Under the pieces are notes generated by a model. That model made no database searches and was not told the DNA's origin. It worked only from the letters and a program-made list of their open reading frames with translations. A stretch of DNA of 64,000 nt from the NCBI GenBank assembly GCA_030651305.1, contig JAUSCI010000061.1, positions 50,687-114,686 on the forward strand, read 5' to 3'. Position numbers and translations under genes: made by a program. Positions 34,401 through 41,873 of the stretch are shown here, in pieces (the stretch's first letter is position 1; every line of letters starts with the position of its first letter). This stretch comes from Sulfuritalea sp. (GTDB taxonomy: Bacteria; Pseudomonadota; Gammaproteobacteria; Burkholderiales; Rhodocyclaceae).

Positions 34401-35174
34401 GAGAATGTGCTGGTGAACGTCCTCTGCCGACCCGCCCAGAGTTGTACGCAAGGCCACATACGCCCGCCAGAGCATGAACAAGGCCCCGAGAATGCAGGCA
34501 ATGAACACAAGCCTGAAGATTCTGGCATTGCGTTCGGCAGTGCGCACCTGGTCGGCGGTGCGTCGGTCCATCAACACATAGGAGTCGTTGATCGGCCGCA
34601 TGATGGCCGCCTTGGCTCGATGATAGCTGGCGTCATGCATCATCAATAGCGCTCTGGCCCGCTCGGCTGCTGCATCGGGACCGACAGTCTCGACCAGTTT
34701 CATGGCCTCGAACTCGATGGCCGTCAGGCCGTCTGAATTCGCCTTGGCTTCAACCAGCTTGCCGAATTCTGCCTCAGAAGATCCTGCCTCGCGCATCAAC
34801 TCCAGCAAAGGGACCGCCGGCCCACCATCAGCCGGCGGTGCCAGGGCATCTGCCAGCACCAGGTCCCAGTAGACAGTCTCGTATCCAGCTGGCCGCACCT
34901 TCTTGCCGTCGCGAATATCCAGTATCTGTTGATAATATTTCTTGTAGCGGAAATCGCCGGTCACCACGTAGGTTCTGGCCATCCGGGTCAGGTCGTCCGA
35001 CGACTGCCGCAACTGATCCGCCAGCACAAAGGAGCGATACCGCCCTTCATTGGCATCGTCAATCCGCTTTTCGGAGTGGATATAGACCCCGAACGACGCC
35101 GCCAATGCAATAAGCATGACCACCGCCGGCCCGACCTTGCGCGGGAACAACTGCATCCTGTCCTGGAGGGCCAT
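31452..35174 (-). CDS. Membrane-bound PAS/GGDEF/EAL cyclic-di-GMP enzyme
   Basis: 1240 residues. Two membrane helices (residues about 14-32 and 220-242) bracket a 185-residue periplasmic sensor; a HAMP-like linker follows. Then come four PAS units at about 310-425, 436-550, 560-680 and 690-805, a GGDEF domain with intact RLGGDEF near 888 and an upstream inhibitory RxxD site (REGD), and an EAL domain with EVLVRW near 1020 and DDFGTGYSSLSYLKRLP near 1140. Both catalytic signatures are intact, so it could make and degrade c-di-GMP. The third PAS resembles FixL: MPEPYRTAHDGYLANY keeps the haem-ligand His (about residue 619). It is convergent with the TRAP operon. Possible output: the pilus ATPase MshE, which binds c-di-GMP. 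Confidence 0.88.
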   Translation of the reverse strand: MALQDRMQLFPRKVGPAVVMLIALAASFGVYIHSEKRIDDANEGRYRSFVLADQLRQSSDDLTRMARTYVVTGDFRYKKYYQQILDIRDGKKVRPAGYETVYWDLVLADALAPPADGGPAVPLLELMREAGSSEAEFGKLVEAKANSDGLTAIEFEAMKLVETVGPDAAAERARALLMMHDASYHRAKAAIMRPINDSYVLMDRRTADQVRTAERNARIFRLVFIACILGALFMLWRAYVALRTTLGGSAEDVHQHILEIGRGDFTSRIDVAPGMEGSVLAGLSAMQIKLQSNEIERQQVEGELRASADNLNEAQRTAHVGSWTLDMVSGELMWSDEVFRLFEIDPQEFSATYEAFLNAIHPDDRAAVSEAYAKSLKTRMPYEIAHRLRMSDGRVKWVNEKCSTVFDADGRPLRSFGTVQDVTERKLAEIALRQSEQRFSTAFSSCPIPASIATADEGRFLEANANYERDFGWTRADLIGRTSVEIGLWPDEAIRRPWADAIHREGRLVDYESIWKHKNGEHRHVSISAEITELDGRACIIAYATDITVRKQFEQALAASETRLRAVLDGVRNGVITITELGIIESCNSSAEQMFGYSAAEMIGKNVNMLMPEPYRTAHDGYLANYRRSGIHKVIGVRRDVMGQRRDGSVFHLELGVTETVLNDRKLFIGSVSDITYRKEAEAELRIAATAFESQEPMVVTDPDGVILRVNRAFSQNTGYSARDVIGRTPRLLKSDRHDAAFYKAMWDSLLNTGSWQGEIWDRRKNGEVYPKWLAISAVKSDDGVVTHYVATHQDITERKKAEEKIMELAFFDPLTRLPNRTLLMDRLRQAMTASSRNGSCGALLFIDLDNFKTLNDTLGHDVGDLLLQQVAQRLVDSVREGDTVARLGGDEFVVALGSLSANMEEAATQTEAVGEKILAALVRTYRLNGIEHRSTASIGATLFRGHQASIDDLMKQADLAMYKSKARGRNVLHFFDPDMQTAVMERVALEKDLRDALQEKQFVLHYQAQVIDGGRVTGAEVLVRWQHPLRGLVSPAEFIPLAEETGLILSLGNWVLETACTQLARWSVRPDMAHLTVAVNVSAQQLHESDFVDQVLVIIGQTGANPNRLKLELTESLLVDNVEDIIEKMYALKAKGVGFSLDDFGTGYSSLSYLKRLPLDQLKIDQSFVRDILIDPNDAAIARTIVALAQSLGLGVIAEGVETEAQRAFLASSGCHAYQGYFFSRPLPVQGFEEFARRV

Positions 35175-35364
35175 GTTGTCGGATCGTCCGTGGTATCTCG
35201 AGTTCGCCGGCGATGAATTCCAAACTCGGTTCGAAAATTAGTGGCTGTGGCGTGCGTAACACAAAGCCCCTACTCGCAACATAGCCTAAACGCAATCGTC
35301 ACTCGACGCAAATCACCAATGCTGCTTTGACGCTTTGAATCCTTTATGCAAACGTGTCCGACGC
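35175..35364. other. Intergenic region with no recognised element
   Basis: About 190 bp between the GGDEF/EAL gene start and the stop of the methyltransferase gene. Both genes read on the minus strand, so the promoter of the GGDEF/EAL gene must lie here, but no clear -35/-10 pair was found. Confidence 0.3.
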
Positions 35365-36507
35365 TCATCGGCGCGTCGTGAGACGCCAGAGCGAGGTCAC
35401 TTCTGCTGCGCGTGCGACATGCAACGGGTCGGTTACGTCCGCCACGCGGGGATGATCCGGTTTTGCATCGATCCGCCCCACAAGCTTGAGGCCAGCCGCG
35501 TCGAAGGCCGCCAGAAGTTCGGCACGCGAGCGCAAGCCCAGGTGCTCGGCAAAATCCGAGAGCACCAGCCAGCCCTCGCCGTCCGGCTCCAGATGTTCGG
35601 CAAGCCCCCTGATAAATCCCATCAGCATGCGGCTGTCGGGATCATAGACCGCGCGTTCAAGAGGAGAGCTGGCGCGGGCCGGAACCCAGGGCGGATTGCA
35701 CACGATCAGCGGCGCGCGTCCCGGCGGAAACAGATCGGCCGAAACTACATCTACCCTTGCGCCTAACTCCAGCCGCGCCATGTTCTCGCGGGCGCAGGCC
35801 AGCGCGCGGGGATCCTGATCGGTGGCGACGATGCGGGCGATGCTCCGCTGCGCCAGCACTGCCGCGAGCACGCCGGTACCGGTGCCGATGTCGAAGGCCA
35901 AGGTGCATCCGGCCGGCAGTGGCGCTGCGGCCACCAGGCCGACATACTCGCCGCGAATCGGCGCAAAGACGCCATAGTGCGGATGGATGCGCGCGCCCAG
36001 CGCCGGGATCGCGACACCCTTTTTGCGCCACTCGTGAGCGCCGATCAAACCAAGCAGTTCCCGCAACGAGGCGACGAAAGGTCCGTGCTCGCCATCCGCC
36101 GCGCCGTAGGCCTCGCTGCACGCCTGCTGCACATCGGGCGCCCGGCGCAGGGGCACCCGGTAATCTTCTTCGAAGGGCAGCAGCAGCATGCCCAGCGTGC
36201 GTGCGCGCTGCGACTGCGACTGCCGGTACAGGTGGAAGGCCTCGGCAGGAGCCGCTGTTGCAGCTGCCTTGCGTGGCTTGCGGTCGATGCGTCTTGCCAT
36301 GGCCTGCAGCAACTGGCGGGCGTTCTGAAAATCGCCGCGCCATAGCAGCGCCGTACCTTCGCTGGCCAGACGGAAAGCGGCATCGGCGGTGATGCGGTCA
36401 TCGCCGATGACCACGCGCTGCGGCGGCGGCGTGCCGCTCTCGGAATGCCAGCGGGCGGAGCGCGTCTCACCGTCCTCGCTCCAGCAGATCACTGGCGGAA
36501 GACTCAC
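35365..36507 (-). CDS. Class I SAM-dependent methyltransferase (HemK/RsmC-like)
   Basis: 380 residues from GTG 36507; the frame upstream of it is low-quality sequence overlapping a repeat, so this start is favoured but uncertain. The N-terminal 190 residues are poorly defined. The C-terminal Rossmann domain has motif I FDIGTGTGVLAAVLAQR near residue 203, an acidic strand end ATDQDPRALACAREN, and motif IV CNPPWVP near 268. NPPW/NPPY marks N-methyltransferases acting on glutamine or a base, such as PrmC, PrmB or RsmC. The substrate cannot be told. Its 5' end is divergent from a spermidine-synthase-like gene. Confidence 0.75.
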   Translation of the reverse strand: MSLPPVICWSEDGETRSARWHSESGTPPPQRVVIGDDRITADAAFRLASEGTALLWRGDFQNARQLLQAMARRIDRKPRKAAATAAPAEAFHLYRQSQSQRARTLGMLLLPFEEDYRVPLRRAPDVQQACSEAYGAADGEHGPFVASLRELLGLIGAHEWRKKGVAIPALGARIHPHYGVFAPIRGEYVGLVAAAPLPAGCTLAFDIGTGTGVLAAVLAQRSIARIVATDQDPRALACARENMARLELGARVDVVSADLFPPGRAPLIVCNPPWVPARASSPLERAVYDPDSRMLMGFIRGLAEHLEPDGEGWLVLSDFAEHLGLRSRAELLAAFDAAGLKLVGRIDAKPDHPRVADVTDPLHVARAAEVTSLWRLTTRR

Positions 36508-36688
36508 GACGAGGCCTGCCGAAGGCCGGGCCTGACTTGAAACAGCACGATGGACGATACCTCGGTGGCCAGGAAATTGAAGAGCATGGACTTGGCTCCG
36601 CATTCTACGGTGCAGAGACCGGCCGCGCCGTCTCGCCAGCGCCGACTCTTGGGGTAGAGTCGCAATTCCCGCCATTGGTTTTGTCGCC
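36508..36688. other. Divergent intergenic region containing a dispersed repeat
   Basis: 180 bp between two divergent genes. It contains the 24-bp repeat at 36627-36651, followed by GACTCTTGGGGTAGAGTC, a small hairpin with 5-bp arms. No convincing promoter was identified. Confidence 0.4.
36627..36651 (+). repeat. Dispersed repeat, copy 7 (intergenic)
   Basis: GCCGTCTCGCCAGCGCCGAC then TCTTG: one mismatch in the 20-bp core. The adjoining sequence forms GACTC-N8-GAGTC, a possible REP-like stem. Confidence 0.7.
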
Positions 36689-38029
36689 ATGCCGCCACGC
36701 CTGCTATTCACCATCGTCTTCATCGAGGGCTATTGCTCTCTCGGTGCCGAGATCATCGCCTTGCGGCGCCTGATTCCGCATGTCGGCAGTTCCATCGTGG
36801 TCACCGCGCCAACCATCGGCCTGTTCCTGCTCGCCCTCGCGCTGGGCTACCACTCCGGCAGCCGCGTCGAGACGGACTACCGCGCCGTGGTGGCGCGCAA
36901 TTTCCTCATCTCCGCCGCGCTGATGGGCGCCGGCCTCGCGGGCGACAGCGTCAACGCCATCTTCGCCGCGGCGCCGGCGGCAATGGCCTACCTGATTTTC
37001 ATCGGCACCATACTCTGCCCGCTGGCCTGGCTGCTGGGCCAGACGGTGCCGATACTGACCAACCTGATGCGGGCGCAGCGCAGTGGCGAAGCGGCAGGAC
37101 GCGCGCTCTACTGGTCGACCCTCGGCTCCTTTCTCGGCTCGGTCACGCTCTCGCTCGGCGTCATGCAACTGTTCGGCGTCTGGGCCGCCGTCTTGCTCGG
37201 CGCCGTGATGCTGGTTGCCGGCTCCGCCCTGGTGCAGCGCCCCCGCCCGCTGGCGGCGACGCTGCTGGCGGGCGTTGCCGGGCTCGGCGTGGTCGCCAAC
37301 CTCGGCGACAGGCAGCGCGCCGACACGGCTTACGCCGACTACCAGGTGGAAGCCGTTGCGCGGGACGGCATGCAGTCGCCGCGCGCCTTCCGCGTGAACA
37401 ACCAGGTCGCGTCAGTGATCGACAACAGCGAGCCGCCCCGCTATGCCCGCTACGTGCAGCACCTGCGCCGCATCCTGCTCGAGGATCTGGCCTTCAGCGA
37501 CCGCGACATTCTGGTGCTGGGGGCCGGCGGCTTCACGCTGTCCCATCGCGAACCGGCCAACCGCTACACCTACGTGGACATCGACCCGGCAATCCGCGCC
37601 ATCGCCGAGCGCGACTTCCTGCGCGAGCCGGCGCGTGGCGAATTCGTCGCCACCGACGCACGCCGCTTCGTCATCGAAACGATGCACCGTTATGACGCCG
37701 TGGTAGTCGATGTCTATAGCGCCCGCACCTCGATTCCCGGCCATCTGTTAACGCGCGAATTCTGGCGCGACACGCGCCACGCCTTGAAGCCCGGCGGGGT
37801 GATGCTGGCCAACCTGATACTCGACGGCAAACTCGCCAGCCCCTATGCGCGCAACCTGCTGGCCACCATCGAAAGCGCCTACGGCCGCTGCGCCGTCGAA
37901 GTTCTGGACAAAGCCGCCGAGCGCAGCAATGTGATTGTCACCTGCTTCGCCAACACGGATGGCGAAGCCACCCGCGTCTACGTGGACGAGCGGAATCTGG
38001 CCGATCTCGACAGCGCCCGGTCGCCCTGA
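36689..38029 (+). CDS. Membrane protein fused to a spermidine-synthase-like methyltransferase fold
   Basis: 446 residues. Residues 1-215 contain about seven hydrophobic segments (FTIVFIEGYCSLGAEIIAL, TIGLFLLALALGYHSG, MAYLIFIGTILCPLAWLLG and others). The C-terminal half is a spermidine synthase-type Rossmann domain: DILVLGAGGFTLSH near residue 275, YTYVDIDPAIRAIAERDFL, ATDARRFVIET and VVVDVYSARTSIPGHLLT. Such fusions are widespread, and whether they make polyamines is not established. No signal peptide; the ATG follows a repeat-bearing gap. The start MPPRLLF is supported by the immediate membrane segment. Confidence 0.82.
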   Translation: MPPRLLFTIVFIEGYCSLGAEIIALRRLIPHVGSSIVVTAPTIGLFLLALALGYHSGSRVETDYRAVVARNFLISAALMGAGLAGDSVNAIFAAAPAAMAYLIFIGTILCPLAWLLGQTVPILTNLMRAQRSGEAAGRALYWSTLGSFLGSVTLSLGVMQLFGVWAAVLLGAVMLVAGSALVQRPRPLAATLLAGVAGLGVVANLGDRQRADTAYADYQVEAVARDGMQSPRAFRVNNQVASVIDNSEPPRYARYVQHLRRILLEDLAFSDRDILVLGAGGFTLSHREPANRYTYVDIDPAIRAIAERDFLREPARGEFVATDARRFVIETMHRYDAVVVDVYSARTSIPGHLLTREFWRDTRHALKPGGVMLANLILDGKLASPYARNLLATIESAYGRCAVEVLDKAAERSNVIVTCFANTDGEATRVYVDERNLADLDSARSP

Positions 38030-38064
38030 GCAGCGCGCAGGAGACAAGCCTGGAAGTCGATGCA

Positions 38065-38090
38065 CGAAAGTCGGCGCTGGCGGGACGGCG
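38065..38090 (-). repeat. Dispersed repeat, copy 8 (intergenic, best match)
   Basis: CGAAAGTCGGCGCTGGCGGG and ACGGCG: its reverse complement contains the exact core GCCGTCCCGCCAGCGCCGAC. It lies about 35 bp after the spermidine-synthase-like gene. The rest of the 38030-38272 gap shows nothing else recognisable. Confidence 0.75.
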
Positions 38091-38272
38091 ATAGACGCCT
38101 GGAAACAAGCCTCAAGGGCTCCTTCGTGCCCATTGCCGACATAAGGATTTCGCATATTCACTGGCTGCTGTGCAGCCCTGCTGCGGTCACTCGGGTTAAG
38201 CCTGCTTGCCACTCCCATCCCGCTGACTCAACGCCCGAAGAGCCAGCCAGGAGCCCCTCTCCTGTCAGGCTT

Positions 38273-38728
38273 TCAGGCAGCCATGTAGGTGGCGATCGGC
38301 GAAACCTTCGTTACGCTCACAGACGCCCGCAATCCCAGTGCCGCCAGCGCAGCTTCAAGCTGAGAGAGCTTGGATTCATGGTCAAGGTCGAGAATGCGCC
38401 GCACCTGGCGCCCATCGATGCCGAGCAGTTCACCTAGCTGCGCCTGTGTTACTCCCTGCTCACACATCGCCTCATGAACCGCCAGCTTGATCGCGACACG
38501 TGGCGGCAATACGATCATTGGCTGGCCGCGCTTGGCCTTGCTCGGCACAGGCAACGCCCTTCCATCGTCAAGATAGCTGGAGAGCGCTACCGTCAGCGCA
38601 TCTTGAGCGCGGTCCAGCGCCTCGGCCTCGTTCGTTCCGGCGGTGATGGCTTCCGGGACATCGGCGAAGAACACGCCGATTTGCCCGCCTCTATAGCTTT
38701 TTAGAGTGACAGGGTAAGACATGTTCAT
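38273..38728 (-). CDS. hicB: HicB-family antitoxin with C-terminal helix-turn-helix
   Basis: 151 residues. The N-terminal degraded RNase H-like HicB fold runs SYPVTLKSYRGGQIGVFFAD with PEAITAGTNEAEALDRAQDA and neutralises HicA. The C-terminal part (residues about 95-145) is a Cro-like HTH: EQGVTQAQLGELLGIDGRQV. ATG 38728 overlaps the hicA stop (ATGA), and AGGAG precedes it at 8-9 bp. It should also repress the hicAB promoter by binding the palindrome upstream of hicA. Confidence 0.88.
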   Translation of the reverse strand: MNMSYPVTLKSYRGGQIGVFFADVPEAITAGTNEAEALDRAQDALTVALSSYLDDGRALPVPSKAKRGQPMIVLPPRVAIKLAVHEAMCEQGVTQAQLGELLGIDGRQVRRILDLDHESKLSQLEAALAALGLRASVSVTKVSPIATYMAA

Positions 38729-38928
38729 TTTTGAATACTCCTCAGACGGGTATTGAGTTGCTTGCAAATATCATCCAGAAACTCCGGTGCATAGTCGGTA
38801 TCGCCGTGCATCGGCACAGTCGTCTGCCGGCCGTTGAGTTTGACAAGGTAATGTCCGCCGTTATCGCGATTCTTGATGATTTCTGCGCCACAGGCCTTCA
38901 AGAATTTCAGGAATTGCTTCGTTTTCAT
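38725..38928 (-). CDS. hicA: HicA-family mRNA interferase toxin
   Basis: 67 residues, a double-stranded-RNA-binding-like fold that cleaves mRNA. Signature pattern: LKACGAEIIKNRDNGGHYLV with the catalytic His, then GRQTTVPMHGDTDYAP. It is the first gene of the pair, followed by hicB in the standard order. An operator-promoter lies just 8 bp upstream, giving almost no 5' leader. Confidence 0.9.
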   Translation of the reverse strand: MKTKQFLKFLKACGAEIIKNRDNGGHYLVKLNGRQTTVPMHGDTDYAPEFLDDICKQLNTRLRSIQK

Positions 38929-38935
38929 GGAGCAA

Positions 38936-38964
38936 AGAATAGGACATATATGTCCTTATTGCAA
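38936..38964 (-). promoter_or_regulatory. hicAB promoter with a 16-bp perfect palindrome operator
   Basis: Minus strand: TTGCAA (38964-38959), 17-bp spacer, TATTCT (38941-38936). The spacer is nearly all the palindrome AGGACATATATGTCCT (38941-38956), a likely HicB-binding site. The -10 ends 7 bp before the hicA ATG, so transcription would start at or next to the start codon. Confidence 0.78.
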
Positions 38965-39119
38965 GGCTTATTGGCAATTTTGTTGTTCTTGATTGGCGGC
39001 TACTGCAAATGGCGGGTATCAAAGGTACATCGGCCTCTCAAAACTGGCCTGCCAACCCTGCGGCTACGTCCGCCCCTGGCCGGCTGGAGCCAAATCCGAA
39101 ATCTGCCAAGAGGTAGCGC

Positions 39120-39148
39120 TTGCAGTAAGTATATCGTTTTGATATAAT
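39120..39148 (+). promoter_or_regulatory. higBA promoter with inverted-repeat operator
   Basis: TTGCAG (39120-39125), 17-bp spacer, perfect TATAAT (39143-39148). ATATC-GTTTT-GATAT (39131-39145) overlaps the -10 and is a likely HigA operator. The higB ATG begins 7 bp after the -10, so the message is probably leaderless; no ribosome binding site is visible. Confidence 0.78.
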
Positions 39149-39154
39149 GCGGCC

Positions 39155-39457
39155 ATGCACATCATTTCACTAAAGATGCTGCGTGACTTTTGGCGCAGGC
39201 ATCCTGAAGCCGAGCAGTCTTTGCGAAACTGGCACACCGTCGCCGAGAATTCCCGCTTTGCCGACTTTGGCGACCTGCGGCAGAGCTTCGGCAGTGCGGA
39301 TTATGTTCCGCCTTATACCGTGTTCGATGTCGGCGGCAACAATTATCGGGTCGTTGTCATCGTTCGCTACCGCGATGGCAAGATGTTCGTGCGCTGGGTA
39401 ATGACTCACCGGGAATACGACGACTGGTGCAAACGATACAGGAAAGGCAAGGTGTAA
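39155..39457 (+). CDS. higB: HigB-type toxin (ribosome-dependent mRNA interferase)
   Basis: 100 residues in the RelE-like fold of the HigB family: HIISLKMLRDFWRRHPEAEQ at the start, NWHTVAENSRFADFGDLRQS, then FDVGGNNYRVVVIVRYRDGK and FVRWVMTHREYDDW near the end. The toxin comes before its antitoxin, as is usual for higBA. It is transcribed divergently from hicAB across 226 bp. The antitoxin starts 2 bp after its stop codon. Confidence 0.9.
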   Translation: MHIISLKMLRDFWRRHPEAEQSLRNWHTVAENSRFADFGDLRQSFGSADYVPPYTVFDVGGNNYRVVVIVRYRDGKMFVRWVMTHREYDDWCKRYRKGKV

Positions 39458-39459
39458 CC

Positions 39460-39882
39460 ATGACAACCGCTACTCTGGACATCAAGGCGCTGCAAAAAAC
39501 TTGGGCTGCGTTTGATCGCATCGCGCATTTGCGTCCGATCCGTACCGAGGAAGAGTATGACCGTACGGTTTTGCTGATGAACTATCTGCTGGATAGGGTA
39601 GGCGACAAGGAGGATCACGCCTTGTCAGGGCTTCTTGATCTGGTCGGCGAACTGGTGGCGGACTATGACACCCGTCACTTCGCCATCGAAGCGTCCGAGC
39701 CCAAAGAAGTTCTGCGCTACCTGATCGAATTGCGCGGCCTGAAGCAAGGCGATTTGGCGGAGATCGTCCCGCAGAGCAACCTTTCGGCGATTCTCGCCGG
39801 CAAGCGAAAAATCAGCGCGACTCTGGCGGGAAAACTGGCCAGGTTCTTCAACATCAGTGCGGCGGTATTCGTGCCTGGCTAA
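39460..39882 (+). CDS. higA: HigA-type antitoxin (XRE family)
   Basis: 140 residues from ATG 39460. The N-terminal helical part (EEYDRTVLLMNYLLDRVGDK) is typical of the long HigA antitoxins. The C-terminal HTH is ELRGLKQGDLAEIVPQSNLS with AILAGKRKISATLAGKLARF. It neutralises HigB and probably represses higBA through the ATATC/GATAT repeat. Confidence 0.9.
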   Translation: MTTATLDIKALQKTWAAFDRIAHLRPIRTEEEYDRTVLLMNYLLDRVGDKEDHALSGLLDLVGELVADYDTRHFAIEASEPKEVLRYLIELRGLKQGDLAEIVPQSNLSAILAGKRKISATLAGKLARFFNISAAVFVPG

Positions 39883-39952
39883 AAAGGTTCTGCGCACTCC
39901 CGGTTCGGAATTGTGGGCGGCAGCAGTCGGTCAGCCACCCGCTTCAAGCACC

Positions 39953-41290
39953 TCAGTTCCCGGCGATGGTCATGCGCTCGACCAGAATCGAGCCGACCTG
40001 TTTCGCGCCCCGTACCTCGATGTCATTGCCGATGGCGGCAATGCCACGCAGCATTTCGCGCAAGTTGCCGGCAATGGTGATCTCTTCCACCGGATAGGCG
40101 ATCTCGCCGTTTTCCACCCAGTAACCCGCTGCGCCGCGCGAATAGTCGCCGGTCACGTAATTCACGCCCTGGCCGAGCAGTTCGGTCACCAGCAGGCCTG
40201 TTCCCATTTGACGCAGCAGCCCCGCGAGGTCATGCCGGCCGGGTTGCACCAGCAGATTGTGCGAGCCGCCGGCATTGCCGGTGGTCTGCATGCCCAGCTT
40301 GCGCGCGGAGTAGGTGGACAGAAAATAGCCCTGCAACTCGCCGTTCTTCACTACCTCGCGATCGTGGGTGGCGACGCCGTCGTCGTCGAATGGCGAGGAG
40401 CCGAAGGCACCCCGGACATGGGGTCGCTCGCTGATCTGGACGAAGTCGGGAAATAGTTGCTGGCCGAGACTGTCGAGCAGAAACGAGGTCTTGCGATAAA
40501 GCGAGCCGCCGGAAATTGCATGGACGAAACTGCCGATCAGCCCCACCGCCAGCGGCGCTTCAAAAATCACCGGACACTTGCGGGTCTTCAGCTTGCGGGC
40601 GCCGAGACGCGCCAGCGCACGCCGTGCCGCATAGTCGCCGATGCGCGCCGCATCGGGAAATTCTTCCGCGTTGCGACGTGTCGCATACCAGTCGTCGCGT
40701 TGCATGTCTTCGCCCTCGCCGGCAATCACCGAGCACGAAACATAGTGCCGCGAGGTGGCAAAGCCGCCCATGAAGCCGAGACTGTTGGCGGAAACAAAAT
40801 TCGCCGTCTGCGCCGATACACTGGCGCCTTCCGAGTTCTTCACCAGCGGGCTGACATCGAAGGCGGCCTGTTCGCAACGGCGCGCGATGTCGATTGCTGC
40901 CTCCACCGAAATGTCCCATGGATGAAACAGATCGAGATCCATGCTCTTCTTCGCCAGGAGTTTGGCGTCAGGCAGGCCGGCACAATCGTCTTCGGCGGTG
41001 AATCGCGCGATCGACAGCGCGGCTTCGACCGACGCTTTCAGCGCTGCCGGCGAGAAATCGGAACTGCTGGCATGACCGCGCCGCTGGCCGATATATACCG
41101 ACACGCCAAGCCCCTTGTCGCGGTTGTATTCGATGGTTTCCACAGCCTGCCGGCGCACGCTGACCGACTGGCCGAAACCTTCCGACACATCGACCTCGCA
41201 GGCCGTGGCGCCCCTGGCTGCGGCGTGATCGAGTGCGGCCTGCGCCAACGCGCGCAATGCCTCCTGGGAATGAGCAAAACCTTGGGACAT
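39953..41290 (-). CDS. pmbA: Metalloprotease-related protein PmbA/TldE
   Basis: 445 residues from ATG 41290. TldD/TldE form a heterodimer that trims peptides such as microcins; TldE (PmbA) is the half lacking its own HExxxH zinc site, and none is seen here. Family segments: VSVRRQAVETIEYNRDKGLG near residue 50, SSPFDDDGVATHDREVV, QTTGNAGGSHNLLVQPG, and the C-terminal GAAGYWVENGEIAYPVEEIT. It is divergent from darP with only 52 bp between, as in many proteobacteria. tldD is not in the window. Confidence 0.93.
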   Translation of the reverse strand: MSQGFAHSQEALRALAQAALDHAAARGATACEVDVSEGFGQSVSVRRQAVETIEYNRDKGLGVSVYIGQRRGHASSSDFSPAALKASVEAALSIARFTAEDDCAGLPDAKLLAKKSMDLDLFHPWDISVEAAIDIARRCEQAAFDVSPLVKNSEGASVSAQTANFVSANSLGFMGGFATSRHYVSCSVIAGEGEDMQRDDWYATRRNAEEFPDAARIGDYAARRALARLGARKLKTRKCPVIFEAPLAVGLIGSFVHAISGGSLYRKTSFLLDSLGQQLFPDFVQISERPHVRGAFGSSPFDDDGVATHDREVVKNGELQGYFLSTYSARKLGMQTTGNAGGSHNLLVQPGRHDLAGLLRQMGTGLLVTELLGQGVNYVTGDYSRGAAGYWVENGEIAYPVEEITIAGNLREMLRGIAAIGNDIEVRGAKQVGSILVERMTIAGN

Positions 41291-41306
41291 GCGGGAACCC
41301 TTCAAG

Positions 41307-41335
41307 AGTAAGACTCTGTGTCGCGAAGCTATAAT
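41307..41335 (+). promoter_or_regulatory. Putative darP promoter
   Basis: TATAAT at 41330-41335 with a poor -35 (AGTAAG, 41307-41312). The GTG start of darP is 7 bp after the -10, again suggesting a leaderless message. It overlaps the first codons of the divergent pmbA. Confidence 0.45.
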
Positions 41336-41342
41336 CATAACC

Positions 41343-41873
41343 GTGGAAAATACCTATAACGAAGCGGACGAATATTCCGGCCCGAGTAAATCGCAGTTGA
41401 AGCGCGAGATGACTGCCTTGCAGGATCTTGGCGCGGAACTGGTGGCGCTGTCGAAGGAACGTCTGGCCAAGATCGACATGCCGGAACGACTGCGCGATGC
41501 GCTGCTGGATGCCCAGCGCTTTACCAAGCACGAAGCCAAGCGTCGCCAGATGCAATATATCGGCAAGATCATGCGCGATATCGATGCGGCGCCATTGCAG
41601 GCGGCGATGGACGAAATCAAGGGAAATTCCGAGGCCGCCAACATCCGTCAGCACCGTCTCGAAAACCTGCGCACGCGCTTGATGGAAGACGAGACGAAGT
41701 TCAGCGAAGTGGCCCGCGACTTTCCCGGTGCCGACATCCAGCATCTGCGCCAGTTGCGCCGCAACGCATTGAAGGAAGCGCAGCAGGGAAAGCCGCCGCG
41801 CGCCTACCGCGAGTTGTTCAGGGAATTGCGCGACCTGGAAGGCAAGGTCGACGCGGAAGACGCCGCCGACTAG
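41343..41873 (+). CDS. darP: Ribosome biogenesis factor DarP/YjgA
   Basis: 176 residues from GTG 41343 (an ATG at 41289 would overlap pmbA). Homologue of E. coli YjgA/DarP, which associates with 50S precursors. Conserved stretches: SKSQLKREMTALQDLGAELV, ERLRDALLDAQRFTKHEAKR followed by RQMQYIGKIMRDID, and the C-terminal DIQHLRQLRRNALKEAQQGK. Charged, all-helical, no membrane segment. It pairs divergently with pmbA, an arrangement common in proteobacteria. Confidence 0.9.
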   Translation: MENTYNEADEYSGPSKSQLKREMTALQDLGAELVALSKERLAKIDMPERLRDALLDAQRFTKHEAKRRQMQYIGKIMRDIDAAPLQAAMDEIKGNSEAANIRQHRLENLRTRLMEDETKFSEVARDFPGADIQHLRQLRRNALKEAQQGKPPRAYRELFRELRDLEGKVDAEDAAD

